From Mesorhizobium sp. (GTDB lineage Bacteria; Pseudomonadota; Alphaproteobacteria; Rhizobiales; Rhizobiaceae): a stretch of DNA of 64,000 nt. The stretch spans positions 186,001-250,000 of the forward strand of contig SUGL01000001.1 of NCBI GenBank assembly GCA_004963905.1, read 5' to 3'. A program made the position numbers and the translations under genes. Below the pieces are notes generated by a model, which was not told the origin of the DNA, made no database searches, and worked only from the letters and a program-made list of their open reading frames with translations. How positions within the stretch are numbered: the first letter of the stretch is position 1; the number at the start of each line of letters is the position of its first letter. Below, in pieces: positions 8,402-16,803 of the stretch.

Positions 8402-9384
8402 GGCGTTGCTCCTGCCGGGCGTCCCCGGATGGTGATGAAGGCGCCGAACATCACGACGGCGACCATGATTGCGCCCTCGATGATGGCGGTGACATTGGGA
8501 TCGATGGCCAAAAGCGTGAGGTCGGTGCGCACCAGCCTGAGCACGAAGACGGCGATGATCGGCCCGAGCAGCCCGCCCTTGCCGCCGCCGAGCGCGACGC
8601 CGCCGAGCACCACCGCCGCGACACTGGCGAGCAGATAGGGGCCGGGGATCGGCGCGCCGATGCCGGTGCTGATGGTGAGCGAAAGGCCACCGAGCGCCGC
8701 GAACAGGCCGGAGAGCGCGTAGGCGACGATCCTGGTGCGCGCTACCGGCACGCCGCTGCGGAAGGCGGCAAGCTCGTTGCTGCCGATGGCGTAGATGGAA
8801 AGGCCAAGCCGCGAGCGCCTGAGCGGGATCCAAATGACGAAAAGGCAGACGACGAGCAGCACCAGCGCCTTCGGAACCCAGGCATCCGCCCAATCCGGCA
8901 GGCCGGGCACCGGCATGGTGCCGACGACGCTTGCCTTCAGCCACTCGGCGGCGGCACCGCCTGGGGCGTCGAGCACCAGCAATGCCGCGCCCTGCAGCAC
9001 GAACAGCGTGGCCAAGGTGACGACGATGTCAGGCACGCGGGTGACGACGATGAGGAGGCCGTTGAGCGCGCCGAGCACGAGGCCCATGGCCAGCACGAAG
9101 GGCACGACAAAGACTGCATATTCCTCGCTGGCGCCGTTCATCATCGAAGCGGCGGTGACGCTGGTCAGCGCCATCATGGCGGCGACCGAGAGGTCGATGC
9201 CGCCGGCGATGACGACGACGGTCTGCGCCGCGACGGCGAAGGCGTAGGGCAAAACTGCCCGCGCGAGCGAGCCGAAATCGCCGCTGCCGTAGCCCGGCTG
9301 GATCAGCTTGGTGACGACGAACAGGAATACGAGCAGCGCAAGCAGGCCGGCGACCCAGCCCTGGCGACGCAGGAAGCGGATCAT
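8398..9384 (-). CDS. Sugar ABC transporter permease (first of pair)
   Basis: A 328-residue multi-helix inner-membrane protein of the CUT2 class. It carries the same GGIDLSVAAMMALTS motif and C-terminal glycine-rich VVLGGVALGGGKGG loop as its partner, but the two are clearly diverged, so they should form a heterodimeric channel like LsrC/LsrD or RhaP/RhaQ. ATG 9384 overlaps the ATPase stop (9381-9384) as ATGA, and its own stop overlaps the next start in the same way, giving tightly coupled translation of the three components. Confidence 0.88.
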   Translation of the reverse strand: MIRFLRRQGWVAGLLALLVFLFVVTKLIQPGYGSGDFGSLARAVLPYAFAVAAQTVVVIAGGIDLSVAAMMALTSVTAASMMNGASEEYAVFVVPFVLAMGLVLGALNGLLIVVTRVPDIVVTLATLFVLQGAALLVLDAPGGAAAEWLKASVVGTMPVPGLPDWADAWVPKALVLLVVCLFVIWIPLRRSRLGLSIYAIGSNELAAFRSGVPVARTRIVAYALSGLFAALGGLSLTISTGIGAPIPGPYLLASVAAVVLGGVALGGGKGGLLGPIIAVFVLRLVRTDLTLLAIDPNVTAIIEGAIMVAVVMFGAFITIRGRPAGATP

Positions 9385-10928
9385 GGCGCGACCTCCGTGT
9401 CGGAAGCGGGCCTGATGTCGGCAAGGATGCCGACATCTTCCCTGGCGCCGCGCGGCAGGCCGTAGGCCGCCCGCATCAGCGCCGGCTCGTCGGCGAGCTC
9501 GACCGGGAAGGTGTCGACGACGCGGCCGCCGAAGATGACGATGACGCGGTCGCAGACACGCTGCACCTCCTCCAGCTCGGATGTGTAGAACAGCACCGAT
9601 TTGCCGAGGCCGGCGAGCTCGCGCAGCAATTTGTAGATCTCCTGCTTGGTGCCGACATCGATGCCGCGCGTCGGGTCGAAGCAGAGGATGGTGCGGGCAT
9701 CCGCCGCTATCCAGCGGGCGATGGTCACCTTCTGCTGGTTGCCGCCGGAAAGGCGTTGCACCTCGCCCTGCGCGCGAGTGTCGATCTGCAGGCGGGCAAT
9801 GGCGCTGGAGACCACCATGCGCTCGCGGCGCACCTTGATCGGGCCCCATTTGCGCAGCGCCGCGCTGAAAGGAAGCGCGATGTTCTCGCGCACCGAGCGC
9901 TGCATGGCCAAAGCCTCGGTGCGGTCGCCCGGCACATAGGCGATGCCGGCGCGGATGGCATCGCTCGGATGCGAGAACTTCACCGGCGCGCCGTCGACCG
10001 CGATCGTGCCGCCGGCCGGCCTGATCGAGCCGGCAAGCGCGGCGAAGAGCTCGTCCTGGCCCTGGCCCTCCAGCGCGACGACGCCGGCCACCTCGCCATT
10101 GGCGAGATCGAAGGAGACGTCGTTGAGCTTGGTGCCGAGCTGCAGGTTGCGCACCGATAGCCGCGGATGGCTGTCTCGCGCGCCGGCAGCCTGGCTCGCG
10201 ACGCGCGCGGCGGCGACGCTGGTCTTCTCGATGCGGGCGCCGAGCATCATCTCGACGATCTTTTCCTCGATGCCCGGTTCGATGTCGACGACGCCGACGG
10301 TGGCGCCGTCGCGCAGCACCGTGGCGCGGTCGCAGAGCGCGGAGATCTCGACGAAACGGTGAGAGATGAAGATGACCGAGCGGCCGCTGTCGCCCTGGCG
10401 GCGCACCACCTCCAGCACTTTTTCGGCGAGGTTGGCGGGAAGTGCCGCCGTCATCTCGTCGAGCAGCAGCACGTCGGGCTCGACGGCGAGCGCGCGCGCC
10501 AGGTCGAGCACGCGCAGAATGGCCAGCGGAATGTCGCGCGCGGTTTCGCGAATGTCGAGATTGGGGATGCCAAGCTCGCGCACCCAGGCGCGGAAGGGCT
10601 CGACCGGCGTGCCGGTCAGCCGCAGATTGGAAAGCACATCGAGATCGGGGATCAGCGCCGGCTCCTGGTAGACCGGCAGCAGACCGGCGCGGCGGGCGGC
10701 GGCTGGCGAGCGGACGTCGCGGGCTTCGCCGCGGATGAGGATGCGGCCGGCGTCCGCCCGAATGGCGCCGGTCAGGATCTTCACCAGCGTCGACTTGCCG
10801 GCGCCGTTGGCACCCATCAGCGCATGGACCTCGCCCGGCAGCACCGACAATGATGCGTTGCGCAGCGCGGCGACCGCGCCGTAGTTCTTCGCCACGCCGG
10901 TGGCGTCGAGGAGAGGATTGGTGGTCAA
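9381..10928 (-). CDS. Sugar ABC transporter dual ATP-binding protein
   Basis: A 515-residue protein with two ABC domains in one chain, as in RbsA/MglA. Domain 1 has an intact Walker A (GANGAGKST, about residue 39) and LLLDEMTAALP Walker B, but its signature motif is degenerate (IPLAILRVLDLARAL). Domain 2 has a good signature (LSGGNQQKVTIARWI) but a degenerate Walker A (GQGQDELFAALAG) and an aspartate-proline pair in place of DE (LCFDPTRGIDV). One functional ATP site is normal for this family. It energises the two downstream permeases; the binding-protein gene lies upstream across a 279-bp gap with a long inverted repeat. Confidence 0.9.
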   Translation of the reverse strand: MTTNPLLDATGVAKNYGAVAALRNASLSVLPGEVHALMGANGAGKSTLVKILTGAIRADAGRILIRGEARDVRSPAAARRAGLLPVYQEPALIPDLDVLSNLRLTGTPVEPFRAWVRELGIPNLDIRETARDIPLAILRVLDLARALAVEPDVLLLDEMTAALPANLAEKVLEVVRRQGDSGRSVIFISHRFVEISALCDRATVLRDGATVGVVDIEPGIEEKIVEMMLGARIEKTSVAAARVASQAAGARDSHPRLSVRNLQLGTKLNDVSFDLANGEVAGVVALEGQGQDELFAALAGSIRPAGGTIAVDGAPVKFSHPSDAIRAGIAYVPGDRTEALAMQRSVRENIALPFSAALRKWGPIKVRRERMVVSSAIARLQIDTRAQGEVQRLSGGNQQKVTIARWIAADARTILCFDPTRGIDVGTKQEIYKLLRELAGLGKSVLFYTSELEEVQRVCDRVIVIFGGRVVDTFPVELADEPALMRAAYGLPRGAREDVGILADIRPASDTEVAP

Positions 10929-10964
10929 ATTGCCGTCCGTCTCAGAAACTCTGTAGTTGACGCC

Positions 10965-11133
10965 CTACGGCGCCCCCCTCTGTCCTGCCGGACATCTCCC
11001 CCACAAGGGGGGAGATTGGCAGTTCCGGCGCCGGCCCTCACCACATAACTTTGAAAATTGGCGAAGCGGTCGCGACATCCGATCTCCCCCCTTGTGGGGG
11101 AGATGTCCGGCAGGACAGAGGGGGGCGCCGTAG
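10965..11133. repeat. Long inverted repeat (52-bp arms)
   Basis: Left arm 10965-11016 and right arm 11082-11133 are complementary over about 52 bp (CTACGGCGCCCCCCT... reading inward), separated by a 65-nt loop. The element sits inside the transport operon between binding-protein and ATPase genes. The sequence looks like a mobile intergenic palindrome rather than a coding remnant, since no protein is readable. Confidence 0.85.
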
Positions 11134-11154
11134 AGCGCCAGTCTATCAATCTCT

Positions 11155-11191
11155 GCATCGCGAGGATGGTATCCTGCCGTCCTCGCGATGC
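11155..11191 (-). terminator. Stem-loop after the binding-protein gene
   Basis: GCATCGCGAGGA pairs perfectly with TCCTCGCGATGC around a 13-nt loop, starting 17 nt past the binding-protein stop codon (11208). There is no strong U-tract, so a partial terminator or mRNA-protecting hairpin is likelier than a full terminator. This would explain excess binding protein over ATPase and permeases. Confidence 0.6.
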
Positions 11192-11207
11192 AACTCAGAT
11201 CAAGCGC

Positions 11208-12242
11208 TTATTCGCCCGGGCCCTTGCAGGCGACGATCTGGTCCTTGGTGTAGGTGGTCCAGTCCGGGATCGAGATAGAGACCGGCCACTCGGGGCTGAG
11301 CGACGGATCGGCGGCCGACTTCAGCTTGGCCTTGCCTTCGTCCGTGGCGTTTTCCCAGAGCTGCGGCTCGACCAGCACGGTTTGCTGCGCCGGCTTCTTG
11401 CCGTCGAGGATCTGCAGCGCGAGCGTGACGCCGGCGCCGCCGATCGAGCCGGGATTGGTGACGGCTGCGCCGACCAGACCCTTGACCGTGTTCAGCTGGC
11501 CGACGAAGCCGGCATTGTCGGCGCCGACAACCGGCACCATCGGCGCCTGCTGCTCGACCAGCGCGTCGACGATGACGTTGTCGATGCCGGAGGTCCAGAT
11601 GCCGTTGATAGGCGTGCCGGTGGCGAGGAAGGACAGGATCTGCTGCTTGGCCTGATCCTGCTGCCAGCCGGTGAACACCTCCTGCGCGACCTTCACGTCG
11701 GGGAATTCGGCCAGCGCCTTCTTGAAGCCTTTGTCGCGATCGCTGTCCGCGGACGCGCCGGCGGCACCGCGCATGTAGAGCACCTCGCCCTTGCCGCCCA
11801 TCTGCTGGAACAGCCACTTGGCGCCGAGATAGGCATATTGTTCCTGGTTGTTGGAGATGATGTAGGCGGAAGGCTCGGTGACCGCCTGGTCGACGGCGAC
11901 GACGACGATACCGGCCTTGGTGGCTTCCTCAAGGCCAGCCTTGATGCCGGCCGGATCGGCCGGGTTGACGACGATGGCGTTGACCTTGGCGCTGATCAGG
12001 TTGCGAATGTCCTCGAGCTGGCCGGCGGCATCGGTGTTGCGGTGGGCGATGTTGAGCTTCGCCACTTCGCCGGAAGCGAGCGCCTGTGCCTTCATCGCGC
12101 AGATCATTTCCTCGCGCCAGCCATTGCCCTGCACGGTGTTGGAAATGCCGATCGTGTACTTGCCTTCGGCGGACGACACGCCCACCGAGGCAAGCAGGGC
12201 GGCACCAGCAAGAAGCGGGGCCATGGTCAGGTATTTCTTCAT
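11208..12242 (-). CDS. Sugar ABC transporter substrate-binding protein
   Basis: A 344-residue periplasmic binding protein of the RbsB type. A Sec signal peptide (MKKYLTMAPLLAGAALLASV, cleaved near SSA) precedes the first beta strand KYTIGISNTVQGNGWREEM. The segment AIVVNPADPAGIKAGLEEA is typical of the hinge-containing family, as is VVGADNAGFVGQLNTVKG. ATG 12242 is preferred over 12260 because GGAGG lies 9-10 nt upstream. It captures the sugar for the permease-ATPase complex encoded after it. The ligand cannot be read; the adjacent enzymes suggest a polyol or unusual sugar. Confidence 0.9.
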   Translation of the reverse strand: MKKYLTMAPLLAGAALLASVGVSSAEGKYTIGISNTVQGNGWREEMICAMKAQALASGEVAKLNIAHRNTDAAGQLEDIRNLISAKVNAIVVNPADPAGIKAGLEEATKAGIVVVAVDQAVTEPSAYIISNNQEQYAYLGAKWLFQQMGGKGEVLYMRGAAGASADSDRDKGFKKALAEFPDVKVAQEVFTGWQQDQAKQQILSFLATGTPINGIWTSGIDNVIVDALVEQQAPMVPVVGADNAGFVGQLNTVKGLVGAAVTNPGSIGGAGVTLALQILDGKKPAQQTVLVEPQLWENATDEGKAKLKSAADPSLSPEWPVSISIPDWTTYTKDQIVACKGPGE

Positions 12243-12314
12243 TTCAGTACTCCTCCACATTGACTGTCAGTTGCAGTTCCAGTGCTCCGTTGTGACCGGA
12301 GCCCAAGCTTCTCG

Positions 12315-13226
12315 TCATTTGACGAAGGGGCGCAGCACATCGCGGGCCAGCAGGAAACCTCGCTTCACCTTTTCGTCGCTTCCCTCGAACCGCCGGTCCT
12401 CATGCTCGATGATCACCGGCCCGTCATAGCCAGCCCGGTAAAGGCCCGAAAAGATGCTGCTCCAGTTGATGTCGCCAAGCCCCGGCATGCGCGGCACCTG
12501 CCAGCCTATGCCAGCCGAAAGGATTCCGCGCTCGTACAAACCATCATGATCAATCATCAGGTCCTTGGCATGCACATGCAGCATGTGCGGGCCGAATTCG
12601 CGGATGAAGCGCTCCTTGTCGATCATCTGCCAGACGAGATGTGAAGGGTCGAAATTCATGCCGACGTCGCCGCCCCAGGCCTCGAGGATGCGGCGCCAGA
12701 CATAAGGCGAGTAGGCGATGTTGTGCCCGCCCGGCCATTCGTCATAGCTGAAGATCATCGGGCAGTTCTCGAAGGCGAGCTTCACGCCGTGCTCGCGCGC
12801 ATGGGCGATGATCGCGGGCCAGACTTTCTGCGCTGTTTCCCAATTGGCGTCGACGGTCTTCGAAGCGTCGCCGCCGCAGAAGGTGTTGACGAGCGAGACA
12901 CCCATGCGGCTCGCCAGCACGATCACCTTCTTCAGATGTTCGATCACCGCCTCGCGATGCGCCTGATCGGGATGCAACGGATTGGGGTAGAAGCCGAGGC
13001 CGGAGATCGTCAGGCCCTTGCCGGCCAGCCCGGCGGCGATGTCCTTGGCCTCCGACGCGGAGATGCCGGCGTCGATATGGCTGGTGCCGGCATAGCGGCG
13101 GCTTGCGCCCGAAGCTTTTGGCCAGCAGGCAATCTCCAGCGCCTCGAAGCCCGCCGAACGCGCCCAGTCGGCGACGTCGCCGAGCGAGGTGTCCGGGAAT
13201 GGCGCCGTGAGTAGTCCAAGCTTCAT
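12315..13226 (-). CDS. TIM-barrel sugar isomerase/epimerase
   Basis: A 303-residue protein of the xylose isomerase-like TIM-barrel family (AP_endonuc_2). The expected metal-ligand series is visible in order: Glu in LAFENCPMIF, Asp in NFDPSHLVW, His in HVHAKDL and Glu in VIIEHEDRR. It should isomerise or epimerise a sugar imported by the transporter encoded next to it. The start ATG at 13226 has GGGAGG upstream; a start at 13238 would add four residues. It lies 72 bp before the binding-protein gene and just after the mannitol-dehydrogenase-type gene in the same operon. Confidence 0.85.
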   Translation of the reverse strand: MKLGLLTAPFPDTSLGDVADWARSAGFEALEIACWPKASGASRRYAGTSHIDAGISASEAKDIAAGLAGKGLTISGLGFYPNPLHPDQAHREAVIEHLKKVIVLASRMGVSLVNTFCGGDASKTVDANWETAQKVWPAIIAHAREHGVKLAFENCPMIFSYDEWPGGHNIAYSPYVWRRILEAWGGDVGMNFDPSHLVWQMIDKERFIREFGPHMLHVHAKDLMIDHDGLYERGILSAGIGWQVPRMPGLGDINWSSIFSGLYRAGYDGPVIIEHEDRRFEGSDEKVKRGFLLARDVLRPFVK

Positions 13227-13245
13227 GATCCCTCCCAATTCCTCA

Positions 13246-14775
13246 CTATGCAGATCGCGCCGGGCGCTTCAACCACGCATCCGTTGGCCCAGCACAGACT
13301 TGTCTGACAGAGTCCATCGGGTCGTTCGAAAGCAGGCCGTCGAGACTGGTGGTCACATGCGCGCGGAACGTCGTGTTGGCCGCAAGCGACGGGTCGAAGA
13401 TGGCATCGATGGCAAGGATTGCGTCGGCGAGGGCCTCGCTGTCGGCGCCAATGCGGCCGGCGATCGCCGCGATCCTCTCGGCAAAAGGATCGGACGCCTG
13501 CCAGGCGCGGCCGAAACGCGCGGAGGCCTTGACCAGATATGCCATCCAGCCGGCGACCGGGACCGAGAGAAGCGCTATGCCTTCGCCCTTTGCCAGGCGG
13601 TCGCGGATCGGGTTGAGCAGGCGCTGGACGATCTTCTGCGAGCCGTCGGTGGCGATCTGGTGATTGCGATGGCGTATCGCCGTGTTGGTGAGGCGCGCAA
13701 GGCTCTGCTCGACATAGGCGGCCGGCGAAATGCCGGGCACGGACATCAGCGTCGGCAGCGTCTCTTCCGTCAGCATACGGCGGACGAAGGTCGCCAAAAG
13801 CTGGTCGGCGACCGCCTCGAAAGTGTGCTCGAAGCCGCCGAGCACGCCGAGATAGGCAAGCGTCGTCTGGGCGCCGTTCAGCACCCGCATCTTGAGATGC
13901 TCGAACGGGGTGAGGTCGTCGACCAAGGTGGCGCCGACGCGGTTCCAGCGCGGCACGCGTCCGGCGAAACGGTCCTCGATCACCCACTGGCGAAAGCACT
14001 CGCCGACGACGACGGCGCCGTCGCGATAGCCGAAGCGCTCTTCGACGGCGTCGACATCGGCTTCTGTCGTCGCCGGCGCGATGCGGTCGACCATGGCAGA
14101 GGGAAAGGCGACGTTGGCTCCGATCCAGTCCAACAGCCCGTTGCCGCGCCGTTCGGCGAATGTCCGCACGACATTGCCGAGAATGATGCCGTTGGCCGGA
14201 ATGTTGTCGCAGGACAGCAGCGTCACCGGCCGGCCGTGCGAGGTCATGCGCAATTCCAGCGCCCTCGCCAGTATGCCGGGCACGCTGCGCGGCGCTTGCG
14301 GATTGGCAAGATCGTGCACGATGTCGGGATGGTCGAGGTCGAGCGCGCCGCTCGACGGGATGTGGCAATAGCCTTTCTCGGTCACTGTCATGGTGACCAT
14401 CTCGATGTCGGGCGAGGAAAGCACATGGAGCGCTGGTGCCGCACTGTCCTGGCTGTCGACGATTCGGATGATGCTGCCGATCACGCGCGCCTCGACCTCG
14501 TCGTTCTGGCGGATCAGCCGCGTGTAGAGACCATCCTGTCGGCCGAGCGTCTCGGCAAGACGGGGCGGGCGGACGTTGATGCCGACCAGTCCCCAGCGGT
14601 CGAAATCCTTGGCCAGAAGATCATCGGTGTATTCGGCCTGATGGCAGCGGTGGAAGGCGCCGACGCCGATATGCGCGATGCCGGGCCTCAGTGCCGCCCG
14701 ATCGTAAGTCGGCTTGCGAACCTCGGGCGGCAAGCGGCCGAGCAGGGCGGGACCGAGGCGCTCGGCGGCGGTCAC
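13246..14775 (-). CDS. Mannitol dehydrogenase / fructuronate reductase family protein
   Basis: A protein of about 509 residues in the long-chain polyol dehydrogenase family (MtlK, UxuB, UxaB). The N-terminal Rossmann region contains IAHIGVGAFHRCHQAEY, and NLPAN-like cofactor residues appear in LLSCDNIPANG. The catalytic segment reads LKMRVLNGAQTTLAYLG: the Lys and Asn of the K-x4-N-x2-H triad are present, but the His is Gln. GTG 14775 is chosen because GGAG lies 7 nt upstream and it overlaps the SDR stop as GTGA; ATG 14796 is the alternative. It probably oxidises a polyol or reduces a ketose or keto-acid in the same pathway as the SDR. Confidence 0.85.
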   Translation of the reverse strand: MTAAERLGPALLGRLPPEVRKPTYDRAALRPGIAHIGVGAFHRCHQAEYTDDLLAKDFDRWGLVGINVRPPRLAETLGRQDGLYTRLIRQNDEVEARVIGSIIRIVDSQDSAAPALHVLSSPDIEMVTMTVTEKGYCHIPSSGALDLDHPDIVHDLANPQAPRSVPGILARALELRMTSHGRPVTLLSCDNIPANGIILGNVVRTFAERRGNGLLDWIGANVAFPSAMVDRIAPATTEADVDAVEERFGYRDGAVVVGECFRQWVIEDRFAGRVPRWNRVGATLVDDLTPFEHLKMRVLNGAQTTLAYLGVLGGFEHTFEAVADQLLATFVRRMLTEETLPTLMSVPGISPAAYVEQSLARLTNTAIRHRNHQIATDGSQKIVQRLLNPIRDRLAKGEGIALLSVPVAGWMAYLVKASARFGRAWQASDPFAERIAAIAGRIGADSEALADAILAIDAIFDPSLAANTTFRAHVTTSLDGLLSNDPMDSVRQVCAGPTDAWLKRPARSA

Positions 14776-15554
14776 CGGTTCGCTCCGATCACCCATTGCT
14801 CCTGGTCGATCAGCGCACCGGTCATCGGTCCGGCCGCGTCGGAAAGCAGGAAGACGGCGAGGTTCGCGACGTCGTTGACCGAGAACAGCCGGCCGAAGGG
14901 CTGCGCCGCGTTGGCGGCGTCGAGCCAGCCTGGACCCTGGCCGAGCGTTTCGGCCTGCATGATGCGCTCGGCCGGCGTGTCGGTCCAGCCGACATTGATG
15001 CCATTGACGCGGATGCGATCGAAGCGATGCGCGTTGGCGGCGTTCTTGGTCAATGTAGCCAGCGCGCCCTTGGTGGCGGAATAGACGGCAAGCTCCGGCG
15101 CGCCGCAATGCGCATTGATCGACAGGATGTTGACGATGGCGCCGCCCTGGCCGCGCTTCTTCATGTCGGCGATCGCTGCCTGCATCAGGAAGAAGGGCGC
15201 GCGGGCGTTGGCGGCGAACAGCGATGCCCAGCCGTCCAGGTCGGCGTCGAGGAAGGAGGCGCGGTCGGTCAGAGCCCCTGCGTTGACCAGCCCGTCGATG
15301 CGGCCGAAGCGCTCGATGCATGCCGCGGCGAGCAGCGCCGGTGTCTCCGGGTCGCCGAGGTCGGCGGCGACGAACGCGGCACGCGTGCCCAAGGCCGACA
15401 GGTCCGCCGCGGCAGCGTCGCCGCGTTGCTGGTTGCGGCCGGTGATCAGCAGAGCTTCGGCGCCGGAGCGCGCGGCCGTCTCGGCGATCGCACGGCCAAT
15501 GCCTTGCGTCGCGCCGGTGACCAGCACCACCTTGCCGTCGAGCCGAACCTCCAT
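14772..15554 (-). CDS. SDR family oxidoreductase
   Basis: A 260-residue classical short-chain dehydrogenase. The NAD(P)-binding TGATQGIGRA is at residues 14-23, the NAG motif appears as VNAGAL, the catalytic Ser lies in NILSINAH and the YxxxK pair in AVYSATKGAL. It opens the metabolic operon, 54 bp after the RpiR gene, and two GGAA-N6-TTCC-like sites lie in that gap. It is likely to oxidise a sugar or polyol entering through the adjacent ABC transporter; the exact substrate is unknown. GGAGGAGG just upstream of the ATG supports the start. Confidence 0.87.
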   Translation of the reverse strand: MEVRLDGKVVLVTGATQGIGRAIAETAARSGAEALLITGRNQQRGDAAAADLSALGTRAAFVAADLGDPETPALLAAACIERFGRIDGLVNAGALTDRASFLDADLDGWASLFAANARAPFFLMQAAIADMKKRGQGGAIVNILSINAHCGAPELAVYSATKGALATLTKNAANAHRFDRIRVNGINVGWTDTPAERIMQAETLGQGPGWLDAANAAQPFGRLFSVNDVANLAVFLLSDAAGPMTGALIDQEQWVIGANR

Positions 15555-15574
15555 TCCTCCTCCCGGAACAAAGT

Positions 15575-15606
15575 TTCTATTTTTTCAAATATGGAACGAC
15601 AGTTCC
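15575..15606. promoter_or_regulatory. Tandem GGAA-N6-TTCC operator-like sites
   Basis: GGAACGACAGTTCC at 15593-15606 is a perfect GGAA-N6-TTCC, and GGAACAAAGTTTCT at 15575-15588 is a one-mismatch copy 18 bp away. This motif is reported for RpiR-type IolR control of inositol genes in rhizobia. The sites lie between the RpiR gene stop and the SDR start, so the neighbouring RpiR protein is the natural candidate. Confidence 0.5.
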
Positions 15607-15608
15607 CT

Positions 15609-16520
15609 TTAGTCAACCGTACCTGTGCAGCCTGTCCGGCGCGCGACGACGCCGTGGACCAAAGCCATGCCGACGGCCAGCGAAGCGGCCAGCGAGCGGA
15701 AGCCGGCGAAATCCGACTCCACCACCTCCAGCCAGGTGTCCGACAGTTTCACCAGCGGCGAAAAGGTGCTGTCGGTGATGGTGACGATTCGAGCCCCGCG
15801 CTCATGCGCGACGGCGACCAGGTCGGGCGTGATCGAATTATAGGGGCTGAAGGAGACGGCGAGCACCGCGTCGCGCCGGCTTATGCAGCCGACTTGGTCG
15901 AGCGCGGTCGAGCCGACATTGTCGACCAGGACATTGCGCACACCCTGTTGCGACAGCGTCAGCGACAGATAGGTGGTGACAGGAAAGGCGCGTTTGCTGC
16001 CGATGACATAGATCAGCTCGGCTCCTGCAAGCAGGTCGACCATCGTCTCGAAGCTGTCGGTGTCGAAGCCGCTGCCGATGCGGCTGAGCGAGGCCTGCGA
16101 GGCGCCGACCATGCCGTTGAGGAAATGCAGATTGGCGCTGTGCTCCTTAACTGGCTCCTGGCTGCCCTGTCCACGACCCTCAGGCCAGGAGCCTTTCATA
16201 TGGTCCTTGAACAGACCCTGAAAATCGGAAAATCCGGCATAGCCGAAGATCTGCGCGAAGCGCACCAGCGTCGAGGGCTGCACGCCGGCCTGGTCTGCCA
16301 CCTGGGCGATGGTGCCGAGCGCCACGGCGCTCGGATGCTGCCACAGGAAGATCGCGACCTGGCGCAGCCGCTTCGGGAAATGCACCGTGCCGGACGAGAG
16401 CACGGCACGCAGCTCTTCATAGGTTTGCGGCTTCGTATAGCCAAGCGCCGCCAGAGAACGGCCCTGTTTGCGGCTCTCGCCGCTGCCGGCCCGGCCGGTT
16501 GAGGTTCGCGCGCCGCTCAT
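15609..16520 (-). CDS. MurR/RpiR family transcriptional regulator
   Basis: A 303-residue regulator with an N-terminal HTH_6 domain (KRLRQVAIFLWQHPSAVALG, then ADQAGVQPSTLVRFAQIFGY) and a C-terminal SIS sugar-phosphate-binding domain (AELIYVIGSKRAFPVTTYLS, later SFSPYNSITPDLVAVAHERG). Such proteins sense phosphorylated sugars. ATG 16520 gives normal family length; the frame stays open further upstream to 16688. It stands directly before the SDR-led sugar operon on the same strand, next to GGAA-N6-TTCC sites, and back to back with the Gfo/Idh/MocA gene at 16804, so it probably controls both. Confidence 0.87.
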   Translation of the reverse strand: MSGARTSTGRAGSGESRKQGRSLAALGYTKPQTYEELRAVLSSGTVHFPKRLRQVAIFLWQHPSAVALGTIAQVADQAGVQPSTLVRFAQIFGYAGFSDFQGLFKDHMKGSWPEGRGQGSQEPVKEHSANLHFLNGMVGASQASLSRIGSGFDTDSFETMVDLLAGAELIYVIGSKRAFPVTTYLSLTLSQQGVRNVLVDNVGSTALDQVGCISRRDAVLAVSFSPYNSITPDLVAVAHERGARIVTITDSTFSPLVKLSDTWLEVVESDFAGFRSLAASLAVGMALVHGVVARRTGCTGTVD

Positions 16521-16725
16521 GGGATGGGCCTGGTTTGAGCTGTCGCGTATGAGGGGGTCCCGAGCTGCGGTGGAGACCACCAATTGTCGAAGTCGGCAGC
16601 GCCAGTGCCCGGAAAATCGGGCGAACTCAAAAGCTGACGCAATTGGCCTGCTTCCACTACCCAAACCCTCCTCTGCCATTTCGTGCAAGCCTAGTGCGGC
16701 ACGATCGTTTTACAAAACAAAATTT

Positions 16726-16739
16726 GGAAAAACTGTTCG
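16726..16739. promoter_or_regulatory. Possible third RpiR-type site
   Basis: GGAAAAACTGTTCG matches GGAA-N6-TTCC with one mismatch and lies 65 bp before the Gfo/Idh/MocA start, in the divergent promoter region. Supported only by similarity to the sites at 15575-15606. Confidence 0.3.
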
Positions 16740-16803
16740 AAATCGGCGGAAGGCCCCTATAGTCCCGCGCTGCCAATGACAGCCATCCGGGAGGAATCGA
16801 AAC

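Noticed and set aside
8402..8944. N-terminal extension of the permease at 7415-8401
   Set aside because: It would overlap the other permease gene by over 500 bp and is Arg/Ala-rich; the ATGA junction at 8398-8401 gives a natural start.
13189..15084. 631-codon open frame opposite the polyol dehydrogenase and SDR genes
   Set aside because: It is antisense to two well-supported enzymes, its protein is Arg/Gly/Asp-rich without motifs, and it has no ribosome binding site. It reflects GC-rich codon bias.
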